A DNA stretch of 64,000 nt from JAOBAU01 sp034667465 (GCA_034667465.1 JAXDJV010000026.1:1-64000), one strand, 5' to 3'; shown: positions 1 through 8,701, counted from the first letter of the stretch. A program made the numbers and translations. Notes: generated by a model not told the origin, from the letters alone.

Positions 1-401
<401 letters not shown>

Positions 402-574
402 ATCTTGCTACAGCCGACACGACTTGCGCCGCGGGCTGTTAACTGTGAGCTGATTACTGACAACAGACGTGACGTCTGTTGCTGCTATTCGGTTTGCTCG
501 CATTTCACGAGCACTGTGTTTCTTGTCGAGATCGAAATCTCTAAAGGAATCACGTCTTGCTGCTTGCTATCCTA

Positions 575-592
575 TTCAGTTGTCAAGGAACC
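575..592 (-). promoter_or_regulatory. boxA-like antitermination site, promoter-distal
   Basis: Minus-strand GGTTCCTTGACAACTGAA matches the boxA-type (TTCTTTGAAAACT) sequences found in rRNA leaders, where NusB/NusE bind to prevent Rho termination. It lies between the predicted promoter and the 16S gene. Confidence 0.5.
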
Positions 593-763
593 GACTTTCG
601 TCGAAAGGGCGGCAAGTCTGCCAGAACCCTTCCGTCCGTGTCAAGCGAAATGTTTCCGTTCCGCCTCTGCCTTTTGGCTTCAGCGTAGAACCCATTCCGG
701 TTGACCCGGACCCGGTAACTCACGCGCTTTGCTGGAGATTCGAAAGATCGTACTGCCTGCTGC

Positions 764-823
764 GGGGTCGCGAATCCCAAGTGAGACTCGCTCGGGGACG
801 CGAATCCTAGGTGAGACTCGCTT
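764..823. repeat. 30-bp tandem repeat, two copies, over the rRNA promoter
   Basis: Copies at 764-793 and 794-823 share GTGAGACTCGCT and CGCGAATCC. The copy at 794-823 contains the spacer and -10 of the rRNA promoter. The other copy carries only a degenerate -10 (TGGGAT on minus) and no -35, so it looks like a duplicated promoter piece. Confidence 0.7.
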
Positions 824-832
824 GTTTGTCAA
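804..832 (-). promoter_or_regulatory. Probable rRNA promoter, TTGACA-N17-TAGGAT
   Basis: On the minus strand a perfect -35 hexamer TTGACA (832-827) is followed after exactly 17 bases by TAGGAT (809-804), reading toward the 16S gene about 400 bases downstream. Perfect spacing and a near-consensus -10 are usual for rRNA promoters. A weaker TTGACA at 644-639 lacks a good -10. Confidence 0.75.
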
Positions 833-900
833 CTCCGCATTCGGGATTCTCTACAACCCTGTCGCCCGCATCGCTATTTCCAGCTCTGCTCGCGTTGCCG

Positions 901-920
901 TCGTCGTTTTCAAGGAACTG
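901..920 (-). promoter_or_regulatory. boxA-like sequence, second copy
   Basis: Minus-strand CAGTTCCTTGAAAACGACGA resembles the boxA consensus. It is upstream of the TTGACA promoter at 804-832, so it would be transcribed only from an earlier promoter. Confidence 0.35.
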
Positions 921-991
921 CTTCCCGTCCAGGGACCGCCCACAACGGCCTCTCCCTCGACTCTATTCCAACGATTCCGGCTTCGCTTTTC

Positions 992-1013
992 GCTGCACAA
1001 CCTGTTGTGCAGC
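992..1013. terminator. Perfect hairpin between menE and the rRNA promoter
   Basis: GCTGCACAAC, a two-base loop, then GTTGTGCAGC: a perfect 10-bp stem. It follows menE by about 150 bases and could end the menaquinone transcript before the rRNA promoter. There is no clear T-run, so the terminator role is tentative. Confidence 0.35.
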
Positions 1014-1023
1014 TTCGAGTTAC

Positions 1024-1043
1024 CGTTTCGGTTTTCAAAGATC
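1024..1043 (-). promoter_or_regulatory. boxA-like sequence, third copy
   Basis: Minus-strand GATCTTTGAAAACCGAAACG is the third boxA-like element in this leader and the closest to the usual CTTTGAAAAC form. It lies about 125 bases past the menE stop, which raises the possibility of multiple rRNA promoters or an older leader duplication. Confidence 0.35.
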
Positions 1044-1167
1044 CCGGTGTTCGTCGGGACCGCCCATAACTCAGAGGGGCGGATACCTATTCCACTACTT
1101 TTGACGTCCACCCCGATTGCTGCCGGGATCGTGCGCAACGCACCTCCCCCACCTCGCATTCCCGCAC

Positions 1168-2244
1168 TCAGAAAGACGCCCGCACGACCGCTTCCAGGAG
1201 CGCCCCGCGCCTCAGTTTCCCGAGAGGAGTACGCGGAATCTCGGCCACCCGATGGACGGCTCGCACGCGCTCAAACGGGAGCACCAGCGCGTCGAACGAC
1301 GTGCGAATCACCTCGATCTCACCGCCGACATACGCGAGATTGATGACATGGCCGAGCCTGTCATCCGGCACCGCGACCAGCGCCGCATCGCCTCCGCGCT
1401 CTCGCAGAACCCGCTCGAGCACGGCATCGAGACGGCTGAGGTCGACCGATTCACCGCCGATTTTGATGAACGCACCCCGCCTTCCGACAATCCGCAGCTC
1501 ACCTTCTCTCACTTCCCCCACATCCTCGGTCTGCAGCCAGCCATCCGCTTTCGGATCGAGAAATCGTCCCTCCGCGGCGTATCCGGTCAGCAACGCGTCG
1601 CTTCGAATGGCGAGACAACCATCCTCGTCTGTCCGTACTTCGACATGCGACAGCAACCGCAGCGCCGGCGAATCTCCGGTCGCGGTCGCCACCTGAGAGC
1701 AGCACTCCGTCATCCCGTAACTCGGCAGTACCGGCCAGCCGAGCTCGCGCGCCGCGCGGTAAAGCTCGTCAGGTAACGCGCCGCCGCCGACCACAATCGC
1801 CCGCATCGAGCGCGGCGCACGCAGTCGCTCGCGCACGAGGTCGCTCACCTGCGCCGGCACCAGCGATGAGAGCGTCACGCCTTCCTCCGCGAAGCGGCGT
1901 GTGTCCCATTCACGTTCGATCACCCGCGCACCCGAGAGGAACGCACGCGCGTGGATGCCGAGGCCGCCGACGTGGAAGGTTGGCAGCACGAGCGACCAGA
2001 CATCATTCGTGTCGCTCTCGAGATGGCGATTCACCGCTTCCGCCGAAACGAGCAGCGCTTTTTTCGACAGCGCCGTCAGCTTCAGCGCGCCGCTCGTCCC
2101 CGAGGTGGCGATCCAGACGTGGCCGCGCAACGGAAACTCGGCCGCCCGCCGCTCCAGCCGCACCCGCTCCTCTTCCGGCATTCGCGGATTGAGCAGGAGA
2201 TGCGTCTCGTCGCTGGTGAAGTCGATCACGTCAGCGTTCTCCAC
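1168..2244 (-). CDS. menE: O-succinylbenzoate-CoA ligase MenE (short form)
   Basis: This is an adenylate-forming ligase activating o-succinylbenzoate to its CoA ester in menaquinone synthesis. The 358-aa protein has the AMP-binding P-loop TSGTSGALK at residues 48-56, the SYGMTECCSQ motif mid-protein, the GWLQTEDVG hinge region, and a C-terminal catalytic lysine motif (TPLGKLRR). It lacks the first ~100 residues of the classical ~450-aa enzymes; similarly short MenE proteins are known, for example in Bacteroidetes. It overlaps menC by 19 bases and is last in the operon. Function is secure from position and motifs. Confidence 0.9.
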   Translation of the reverse strand: MENADVIDFTSDETHLLLNPRMPEEERVRLERRAAEFPLRGHVWIATSGTSGALKLTALSKKALLVSAEAVNRHLESDTNDVWSLVLPTFHVGGLGIHARAFLSGARVIEREWDTRRFAEEGVTLSSLVPAQVSDLVRERLRAPRSMRAIVVGGGALPDELYRAARELGWPVLPSYGMTECCSQVATATGDSPALRLLSHVEVRTDEDGCLAIRSDALLTGYAAEGRFLDPKADGWLQTEDVGEVREGELRIVGRRGAFIKIGGESVDLSRLDAVLERVLRERGGDAALVAVPDDRLGHVINLAYVGGEIEVIRTSFDALVLPFERVRAVHRVAEIPRTPLGKLRRGALLEAVVRASF

Positions 2245-3068
2245 GGCTGCGCGTCGAGCAGCTCATCGAAGCCGAAGCCGTTGCCGCGCGGAGGAACGAG
2301 CCGCGCACCCTCGATTCGCAGCTGCTCGCTGAACTCATTCGGCTCGTACAACAGATGAGTGACGAGACCACAGCGATCGCTCGTCGCCGTCGTCGCGGCA
2401 ACGTACGCCGCGGCAAGCTGTCCGAGCGGATGATCCATGTATGAAGTGATGACGAGCTCGCGCGCGGTGCGCGGCAGTTCCTGCACCGCCGGCTTCATGA
2501 CGAGCACGTCGACTCCTTCTCCTTCATCACCACGATCGAGCGCCAGCCGCACACCGGTTCGCTCGCGAAGCTCGCGCCACACAACGGGATCGTAGGGACA
2601 CGGATCCTCGACGAACTCGACCGCCGGCAGCGTCGCCGCGATCTTCACGAACGCCTCGGCATCGAGCGTCGCGTTGAAATCGAGCCGAATCCGCACACCG
2701 CCCGGCAGCGACGACACATCGAAGTCCGGTCCGCACTTGATCTTCACCGTGTCGAATCCCGCCGGCGCTTCCGCTCCCGGCCAGTGACTCTCCGGAATCG
2801 TCACCCCGTCAAACAGCGACCGGCCCTCGGCGCGCGCCGCGGCATCGATCGTCGCGAATCGCAGCGACGCACGCGTCAGCGCTGTCGTCTCACCGCGAGC
2901 CAGCAGCGCCAGCTGTTCCTCGAGCGGCGCGTCGCCGAGCTCCGGCCACGGATGAACGTCGGCGAATCCGCCGTCGACTTTGATCAGCGCGCCGCGACGC
3001 CGCAGCTCCGTCGCGCGCGCATTCAACGCGCGCCGCGCCACGAGCTCGTACGGGGCGTAACGGATCAC
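2226..3068 (-). CDS. menC: o-Succinylbenzoate synthase MenC
   Basis: Enolase-superfamily enzyme dehydrating SHCHC to o-succinylbenzoate. In the 280-aa product the catalytic set is visible: the KIK lysine pair, metal ligands in LDFNA, VEDPCP and ALDRG, and the second lysine in VMKPA. I chose the GTG start at 3068, which overlaps the menA stop as GTGA, instead of upstream in-frame codons inside menA, because the enolase N-domain begins right there (IRYAPYEL). It is somewhat shorter than the usual ~320 aa. Confidence 0.9.
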   Translation of the reverse strand: MIRYAPYELVARRALNARATELRRRGALIKVDGGFADVHPWPELGDAPLEEQLALLARGETTALTRASLRFATIDAAARAEGRSLFDGVTIPESHWPGAEAPAGFDTVKIKCGPDFDVSSLPGGVRIRLDFNATLDAEAFVKIAATLPAVEFVEDPCPYDPVVWRELRERTGVRLALDRGDEGEGVDVLVMKPAVQELPRTARELVITSYMDHPLGQLAAAYVAATTATSDRCGLVTHLLYEPNEFSEQLRIEGARLVPPRGNGFGFDELLDAQPWRTLT

Positions 3069-3922
3069 AGCACCAGTCCGATCACCAGCAACACGCCGAA
3101 CGCCCACTGCAGCGCGCCGGCCATCGCGAGGCAGCGATTCAGTTCCGCGCCGCGGCTTCGCATCACGCGCAAGACCACCGCAATCGCGAGCGGCAGCGCG
3201 AGCAATGCGATCAACACCGTTCTCTGCTCGCGAAGATTGCTGATGATGGCGATGCAGACGAACGGCACGAACGCACAAAACGCGATCTCGATCCGCGCGA
3301 ACGTCTCGCCGAATCGCACCGCCAGCGTCCGCTTGTTGCTGGCGCGATCGTTCGCGACGTCGCGCAGGTTGTTGATCGCCAGCAGCACGATCGCCAGCAG
3401 CCCAATCGCAAATCCGGCGACGATGACCTCAGGCCGCATCATCAGCTTCTGCACGTAATACGAACCGCCGACGGCGACGTAGCCGAAGAAGATGAGGACG
3501 AACAGCTCGCCGAGTCCGTTGTACGCAAGCGGATACGGACCGCCCGTGTACGCGTACGCCGCCGCGATCGACGCCATGCCGATCGCCAGCAGCGGCCAGC
3601 CGCCGCGCAACATCAGCGGAATCCCGCAAAGCGCTGCGAGGACAAAACAGAGATACGCGCCGCGCATCACCGCATCAGCGGAAAGGAGTCCCGCCTGCGT
3701 CACGCGCAGCGGCCCGAGACGTTCCGCGGTGTCCGTTCCCTTTTTGAAATCGAGCGCGTCGTTCACGAAGTTCGTGCCGATCTGAATGAAGATCGCGCCC
3801 GCAAGCGCGCACGCGAACATCAGCCAGTCGACATCGCTCCACGCGAACGCAGTCCCGACCAGCACCGGCACGACCGCGGCCGAAAGCGTCTTCGGCCGCG
3901 CCGCGAGCAGCCAGCGATTCAT
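3065..3922 (-). CDS. menA: 1,4-dihydroxy-2-naphthoate prenyltransferase MenA
   Basis: UbiA-family integral membrane prenyltransferase attaching the isoprenoid tail to DHNA. The 285-aa protein carries the first Asp-rich motif NDALDFKKGTD and the second, NNLRDVANDRASNKR, plus about eight hydrophobic helices. The ATG at 3922 overlaps the menB stop (ATGA) and is followed at once by the family opening WLLAARPKTL, so longer upstream readings are rejected. Confidence 0.94.
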   Translation of the reverse strand: MNRWLLAARPKTLSAAVVPVLVGTAFAWSDVDWLMFACALAGAIFIQIGTNFVNDALDFKKGTDTAERLGPLRVTQAGLLSADAVMRGAYLCFVLAALCGIPLMLRGGWPLLAIGMASIAAAYAYTGGPYPLAYNGLGELFVLIFFGYVAVGGSYYVQKLMMRPEVIVAGFAIGLLAIVLLAINNLRDVANDRASNKRTLAVRFGETFARIEIAFCAFVPFVCIAIISNLREQRTVLIALLALPLAIAVVLRVMRSRGAELNRCLAMAGALQWAFGVLLVIGLVL

Positions 3923-4743
3923 GGGAAGCGCGGGAACTTCGAGAAGTCCGGTTTGCGCTTCTCGACGTATGCGTTGCGCCCTTCCTCCGCTTCCTCCGAC
4001 AGGTAATAGAGAAGCGTCGCGTCGCCGCCGAAATCGAGCAGCCCGATCTGGCCGTCGCAATCAGCGTTCATCGCCGCCTTCAGGAAACGGAGCGCCATCG
4101 GCGACAGCGCCAGCATCTCGCGGCACCACTGCAGCGTCTCTTCTTCGAGACGCGCCAGCGGCACGACGGTGTTGACGAGTCCCATGTCGAGCGCCTGCTG
4201 CGCGTCGTACTGCCGGCAGAGAAACCAGATCTCACGCGCTTTTTTCTGACCGACGATGCGAGCGAGATAGGAGGAGCCGAGTCCCGCGTCGAACGAGCCG
4301 ACGCGCGGTCCGGTCTGGCCGAAGCGCGCGTTGTCGGCGGCGATCGTCAGATCGCAGACGACGTGCAGCACGTGGCCGCCGCCGATCGCGTATCCGGCCA
4401 CCATCGCCACGACCGGCTTCGGCATGCTGCGAATCTGCTTTTGCACATCGAGGATGTTGAGGCGCGGGATTTTTTCTTTCGGATCGACGTAGCCGCCTTT
4501 GCCGCGGACGCGCTGATCGCCGCCGGAGCAGAACGCGTCCGGACCTTCGCCCGTGAGGATGACGACGCCGATCTCGCCGTCGTCGCGCGCCATGTCGAAC
4601 GCCGCTTTCAGTTCCGCGACCGTCGACGGCCGGAACGCATTGCGCACCTCCGGACGATTGATCGTGATCTTCGCGATCCCATCCTCGGTGCGCTCATATT
4701 TGATGTCTTCGAAGTCGTGCAGTTTCCGCCAGGTTTCAGCCAT
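3919..4743 (-). CDS. menB: 1,4-dihydroxy-2-naphthoyl-CoA synthase MenB
   Basis: Crotonase-fold enzyme that cyclises o-succinylbenzoyl-CoA. Its 274 residues match the family length. Visible features are the N-terminal EDIKYERTEDGIAKITINRP, the CSGGDQRVRGKGGY substrate loop typical of MenB rather than ordinary enoyl-CoA hydratases, and the C-terminal RKPDFSKFPRFP tail. It lies 17 bases downstream of menH and overlaps menA by 4 bases. Confidence 0.96.
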   Translation of the reverse strand: MAETWRKLHDFEDIKYERTEDGIAKITINRPEVRNAFRPSTVAELKAAFDMARDDGEIGVVILTGEGPDAFCSGGDQRVRGKGGYVDPKEKIPRLNILDVQKQIRSMPKPVVAMVAGYAIGGGHVLHVVCDLTIAADNARFGQTGPRVGSFDAGLGSSYLARIVGQKKAREIWFLCRQYDAQQALDMGLVNTVVPLARLEEETLQWCREMLALSPMALRFLKAAMNADCDGQIGLLDFGGDATLLYYLSEEAEEGRNAYVEKRKPDFSKFPRFP

Positions 4744-4760
4744 AGGCCGGGCAACTTATG

Positions 4761-5390
4761 TCAATCGATGAACGCGTGCAATCGCTCCGCGAACGGACGC
4801 GGCGCCTCCCACGGAACGCGATGCGCGGCGCCCGGCGCAATCCACAACTCCGATCCCGAAACGAGCTCCGCGGCACGCTTCGCCGCGCCGGCGTATTTCG
4901 CGTCGCGCTCACCGGCGACGAACAGAATCGGCAGCCGCAGTTCGTGCAGGCGCGACGCGATCGGCGGCAGCACCGCGGGCGACCATTCGCGCAACGGCTT
5001 CGCAAGCGCGGCGCGATCGAAGTCACGTTCGTCGCGCGGCAATTCGTTGCCGGCGAAGAGCGGCTGCGCGTTCCAGTCGCGCACGACGTCGCTCCATTCG
5101 TCACGCTCGAATCGTTGCGCCCACGCTTCATCCTTCGCGCGGCGCTCGGCGCGCGCGGCTTCGCCTTCGATACCGAGACCGGCGGAGACGATCACGGCGC
5201 GTGAAAACTTCGCGCCGTCGAGCAGCGCGTGCAGCGCGAGGCGGCCTCCCATCGAATAGCCGAGGAGCGTGTCGCCGTCGCCAATTGGTTCGCCGTTGAA
5301 GAGATCTGGTGCGCGGACTTCGAAGCCGGAATCGCGGAGAAAGTTCCAGTCGGACGGCTGGCCGAGGAAACCGTGCAGCGCAACGATCAT
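4761..5390 (-). CDS. menH: MenH, SHCHC synthase (alpha/beta hydrolase)
   Basis: Alpha/beta-hydrolase-fold protein of 209 aa. It begins MIVALHGFLGQPSDW, has the nucleophile elbow GYSMGGRLAL, an acid in AGERDAKY and the catalytic histidine in GAAHRVPW. This matches MenH, which eliminates pyruvate from SEPHCHC. The ATG at 5390 overlaps the menD stop as ATGA. A longer in-frame extension upstream only re-reads menD. Confidence 0.88.
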   Translation of the reverse strand: MIVALHGFLGQPSDWNFLRDSGFEVRAPDLFNGEPIGDGDTLLGYSMGGRLALHALLDGAKFSRAVIVSAGLGIEGEAARAERRAKDEAWAQRFERDEWSDVVRDWNAQPLFAGNELPRDERDFDRAALAKPLREWSPAVLPPIASRLHELRLPILFVAGERDAKYAGAAKRAAELVSGSELWIAPGAAHRVPWEAPRPFAERLHAFID

Positions 5391-6853
5391 CGCCACAGCT
5401 CGTCGTAACGCGACCAGAAACGCGACGTCGCTTCGGCGTCGGGACGAAGTTCGATGACGCGATCGCTGATGCCGAACATCGACGCCCACGCATCGAAGCG
5501 GAGGTCGTGCGCGTTCTCGATGATCCGTTCGCGAACGTCGCGCGCCAGCGGCGCGAGCGACGGAACGCGCGAGAAAATCCGGCCGCCGCCATTATTAATG
5601 ATGACGAGACGGAACTCGGCGTCGAGCTGCGGCACGACCCACGGCGCGTTGAGGTCGTAGAGCGCGGTGAGATCGCCGGCGATGCACCAGTTACTCGCCG
5701 ACGGCATGCACCAGCCGAAGAACGTCGACAACTGGCCGTCGATGCCGTTCGCGCCGCGGTTCGCGTCGAGCTCGAACCCGCGCGGATCGCGCGGCGCGAC
5801 GAGATCCCATTCGCGAATCGGCAGACTGTTGCCGAGGTAGATGCGCGCGTTCGGAGGGATGCGATTCGCGAGCTCCCGGAGCATGGCCGGTTCGGATTGC
5901 GGTTCGTCGTCGAGGAGTTTGGTGACGCGCTCCGCAAGCTCGCGATCGCGCTTAGCAAAATCGTCTTCACGAGGACGCGGCGTGACGTCTTCCGGCAGCG
6001 CTTCGATCGGATAGACGTCACCGCGCGGCAGACCGGTGAACGGCAGATCGCTGAAGTGCATGACCGGCAGCTCGCGGAAATGCTCATCGAGATCGCGCCA
6101 GAAGCGCAGCGTCGGCACGTTGCCGATGCGGATGACGCCATCGAAGTTGCCCCGCGAAAGCATCCGTTCGTTGCGGATGCCGCCCAGCGTTTCGCGCAGA
6201 CCGGAGAGCGGTTCGGCGTAAACGGGAGCGGACAACTTGTTGACGAAGCGCGTTACGGTGTCCCGGTGATGCGGCGACAAGCCGCCGATGAGGACAAGCG
6301 GCCGCCGCATGTCATCCCGAGCGTGAGCGAGGGATCCGGGCGTGCGGGGCTCGGAACTGGTGATCTGCCGCCCCACACTCCCGGATCCCTCGCTCACGCT
6401 CGGGATGACGGCGTCGATCAGCGGCTCGTCGAACTCCACATTGATATGCAGAGCGCGCGTTCGGCTCCACGTCTCCGGATCGCTTTCCGCGTACACGCCG
6501 AAAATCCCGAGCTGTTCGATTGACTGCGGTGCGCCTGTCCCGCGATATCTCGCCGGCCGATCGGCGGTGATGAAAATCAGCGGCGTCGACGAGTAATACG
6601 CTTCGATCGCGGCCGGCAGCAGCTCCGCGACCGCCGTTCCCGACGTCGTGATCACGGCGACCGGCCTTCGATCGCGCTTCGCCCGGCCGAGCGCGAAGAA
6701 CGCCGCCGCCCGCTCATCGACGAACGACGTCGCTCCGGCGCCGACGACCACCAGCAGCGGACTGTTGCGCGAGCCGGCGCAGACGCAGAAGTCGACGGCG
6801 CCGAGCGAGCGCGCCAGCGCGAGCGTCTGCCGCGCCGTCTCGATGTTCGTCAT
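5387..6853 (-). CDS. menD: MenD, SEPHCHC synthase, carrying an in-frame palindromic repeat
   Basis: Thiamine-diphosphate enzyme joining isochorismate and 2-oxoglutarate. The 488-aa product shows the N-terminal CAGSRNSPL motif, the DERAAAFFALG glutamate region and a C-terminal cofactor-binding segment (CIAGDLTALYDLNA). Residues 149-181 are encoded exactly by a 99-bp copy of the palindromic element found elsewhere in the window (6311-6409), giving 33 extra codons (VIPSVSEGSG...LAHARDD) without a frameshift. They fall about where the first and central domains join. Start ATG at 6853 overlaps the menF stop. The total is shorter than E. coli MenD (556 aa) despite the insertion. Confidence 0.92.
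   Translation of the reverse strand: MTNIETARQTLALARSLGAVDFCVCAGSRNSPLLVVVGAGATSFVDERAAAFFALGRAKRDRRPVAVITTSGTAVAELLPAAIEAYYSSTPLIFITADRPARYRGTGAPQSIEQLGIFGVYAESDPETWSRTRALHINVEFDEPLIDAVIPSVSEGSGSVGRQITSSEPRTPGSLAHARDDMRRPLVLIGGLSPHHRDTVTRFVNKLSAPVYAEPLSGLRETLGGIRNERMLSRGNFDGVIRIGNVPTLRFWRDLDEHFRELPVMHFSDLPFTGLPRGDVYPIEALPEDVTPRPREDDFAKRDRELAERVTKLLDDEPQSEPAMLRELANRIPPNARIYLGNSLPIREWDLVAPRDPRGFELDANRGANGIDGQLSTFFGWCMPSASNWCIAGDLTALYDLNAPWVVPQLDAEFRLVIINNGGGRIFSRVPSLAPLARDVRERIIENAHDLRFDAWASMFGISDRVIELRPDAEATSRFWSRYDELWR
6311..6409. repeat. Palindromic element copy 1, in frame inside menD
   Basis: Arms of 30 bp (GTCATCCCGAGCGTGAGCGA... and its complement) flank a 39-bp centre. At 99 bp it is a multiple of three and open in the menD frame. 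Its arms carry GCGTGAGCGAG where the copies at gene ends mostly carry GCGTAGCGAG; the extra base is consistent with keeping this copy readable. Confidence 0.9.
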
Positions 6854-7899
6854 GCGACGACGGCGGCCGCCGGCACGTCGATGCCGAACAGCGCCTTCAC
6901 CTGCTCCCGTTTCGCGCGCAGCTCTTCGAACTCGCGATCGATGCGGCTCTCCGGCAAGAGGCCGGCGCCGCTGCCGACGCGCACCTGGTCGGCCTGCCAC
7001 TGGACATTGCGAATCGCCACCAGCGCCACCGCGCGACGATCTTCGCGCTCCAGTCCGAACGGCGCGCCGAACGTCCGACGCTTCACGCCGCGGTCGGCTT
7101 CGCGCAGCCAGCGCTCGCCCGCTTCCGTGCGCGGCGAAACGCCGAGCGCCGCGGTCGGGTGCAGGCGTCGAACCATCTCGGCGAACGACATCTTTTCGTT
7201 GCCGCCGTTCTCTTCGAAACGCATCGGCGTCATCAGATGCGCGAGCGTCGGCATCTTCAGCACGTCGAGCGAACCGACTTCGATGTTGCCGAACGGCGCG
7301 AGGCGGCGAACGATGTCGTCGACGACGAGCCGATGCTCGAGCAGCTCCTTCGGATCGTTGAACAGTTCCGCCGCCGTCGCGAGCGGACGCGTACCCGCCA
7401 GCGCCATCGTGCGATAGCCGCGCGTGTCGGCTTCGAAGAGCAGCTCCGGCGTCGCACCGATCGCGCCGTGCGACTGATACGAGTAGCCGTACGCGCGCAT
7501 CGCCGGCGGAAACGACGCCAGTCGCGACAAGAGAAAACGGCGCACGTCGCGACGATCGGCGAGCGTGCCACGCTCGAAGATCACCGGCACGATCTTTCGA
7601 AAGTCGCCGCGCTCGAAACCGGCGCGCGCGGAGTCGAAGATCGGCGCGAAGTCATCGATCGACAGCGGCTCCCACTCGATGCGCGGCGGTCCGGAATCGG
7701 GGAAGCGTTCCGCGAGCTGGGCGAACGTCAGCTCTTCCCACGACGCCGGATGGCGCCACGGGTGAGGATCGTCGAGGAAGAAGTCTGTGATAAAAAACGC
7801 CGGCTTCTCGGGACGGCGAAACGGCAGCTGCTCGAACGGACCCCATCCGACGAACACGCGCTCGGGTGCGATCTGGACGAACGCGAAGTCGCGAGTCAT
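6850..7899 (-). CDS. menF: Isochorismate synthase MenF
   Basis: Chorismate-binding enzyme converting chorismate to isochorismate, the first step of menaquinone synthesis. It is about 350 aa. The conserved blocks GATPELLFEADT and ALAGTRPLATAAE, the helix EHRLVVDDI, and HPTAALGVSPR with the terminal GAPFGLE segment are all present. I prefer the ATG at 7899 (MTRDFAFVQ) because a TATGAT hexamer ends exactly 7 bases before it. An ATG at 7911 is also possible. First gene of the men operon, divergent from ubiE. Confidence 0.9.
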   Translation of the reverse strand: MTRDFAFVQIAPERVFVGWGPFEQLPFRRPEKPAFFITDFFLDDPHPWRHPASWEELTFAQLAERFPDSGPPRIEWEPLSIDDFAPIFDSARAGFERGDFRKIVPVIFERGTLADRRDVRRFLLSRLASFPPAMRAYGYSYQSHGAIGATPELLFEADTRGYRTMALAGTRPLATAAELFNDPKELLEHRLVVDDIVRRLAPFGNIEVGSLDVLKMPTLAHLMTPMRFEENGGNEKMSFAEMVRRLHPTAALGVSPRTEAGERWLREADRGVKRRTFGAPFGLEREDRRAVALVAIRNVQWQADQVRVGSGAGLLPESRIDREFEELRAKREQVKALFGIDVPAAAVVA

Positions 7900-7906
7900 C
7901 GCGCAG

Positions 7907-7912
7907 ATCATA
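7907..7912 (-). promoter_or_regulatory. Candidate -10 box of the men operon (leaderless start)
   Basis: TATGAT on the minus strand, 7 bases before the menF ATG at 7899. No convincing -35 is seen. If used, the transcript would start at or one base before the ATG and have no ribosome-binding leader. The divergent ubiE start is only 17 bases away. Confidence 0.45.
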
Positions 7913-7916
7913 ACCA

Positions 7917-8624
7917 ATGACTTACACCGGTCCCGATCCCGGGCGCATCCGTTCGATGTTCGCCGCCATCTCCGGGCGCTACGATCGCGCCAACACGGTG
8001 CTGTCGGGCGGCATCCATCATCTCTGGCGCCGCACCGCCGTCGAGTTCTCCGGCGTGCGTAAAGGCGACAGCGTTCTCGACTGCGCGACCGGCACCGGCG
8101 ATCTCGCCATCGCCTTCGCCGCGGCTGTCGGTAAGAGCGGCAAAGTCATCGGTACCGACTTCGTTCCGGAGATGATCGCGATCGCGCGACAGAAAGCGCC
8201 GTCGATCGCGTTCGAAGTCGCCGACGTCACCGCGCTGCCGTACGCCGACGATTCGTTCGACGTCGCCTCGATCTCGTTCGGCATTCGCAATGTCGGCGAT
8301 CCGCGCAAAGGGATTGCCGAGCTGGCGCGCGTCGTCCGTCCCGGCGGGCGCGTGATCGTCGTGGAGTTCGGCCGGCCGCCGCGCGGTCTGTTCCGGACGA
8401 TCTACGATCTCTATCGCCGCACGCTCCTGCCGCTGCTCGGCGGCGCCGTGACCGGCGATCGCGCGGCGTACGAATATCTCGAGTCGTCGACCGCGAAGTT
8501 CCCGAGCGACGCCGCGTTCGTGGCGATGATGGAAGAGAGCGCGAAGTTCGCGTCGATCGATTATCGGCCGCTGACGTTCGGCATCGCGTACGTCTACCGC
8601 GGCGTAGTGTCATCCCGAGCGTAG
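7917..8624 (+). CDS. ubiE: Demethylmenaquinone C-methyltransferase (UbiE/MenG)
   Basis: SAM-dependent methyltransferase finishing menaquinone. The 235-aa protein has the SAM motif VLDCATGTGDLAIAFA, the family signature ISFGIRNVGD and the C-terminal FGIAYVYRG. The final residues VSSRA and the TAG stop are supplied by the left arm of a palindromic repeat (8609-8701). It faces the men operon and completes the pathway. Confidence 0.94.
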   Translation: MTYTGPDPGRIRSMFAAISGRYDRANTVLSGGIHHLWRRTAVEFSGVRKGDSVLDCATGTGDLAIAFAAAVGKSGKVIGTDFVPEMIAIARQKAPSIAFEVADVTALPYADDSFDVASISFGIRNVGDPRKGIAELARVVRPGGRVIVVEFGRPPRGLFRTIYDLYRRTLLPLLGGAVTGDRAAYEYLESSTAKFPSDAAFVAMMEESAKFASIDYRPLTFGIAYVYRGVVSSRA

Positions 8625-8701
8625 CGAGGGATCCGGGCGGGCGTGCGCGCTGCCGTTCCGTTCCCCACCCGCCCGGATCCCTCGCTTACGCTCGGGATGA
8701 C
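8609..8701. repeat. Palindromic element copy 2, giving stop codons to two convergent genes
   Basis: A 93-bp element with arms GTCATCCCGAGCGTAGCGAG... and ...CTCGCTTACGCTCGGGATGAC. Read from the left it ends ubiE with S-S-R-A-stop; read from the right it ends the epimerase-like gene with S-S-R-A-stop. It may also act as a two-way terminator. Confidence 0.9.

Larger units (their letters stand above)
402..1167 (-). promoter_or_regulatory. rRNA operon leader and promoter region, no coding gene
   Basis: This 766-base stretch between the menE stop and the 16S 5' end has no believable gene on either strand. It holds a strong minus-strand promoter, three boxA-like antitermination sequences, a 30-bp tandem repeat and one perfect hairpin, listed separately. 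Short open frames here lack family resemblance and ribosome sites. Confidence 0.7.

Noticed and set aside
636..660. Second TTGACA promoter of the rRNA operon
   Set aside because: No acceptable -10 at 16-18 bases (GCAGAC at 17).
402..1167. Several 60-200 codon frames in the rRNA leader
   Set aside because: They overlap promoter and boxA elements, are absent from known families, and have no ribosome sites.
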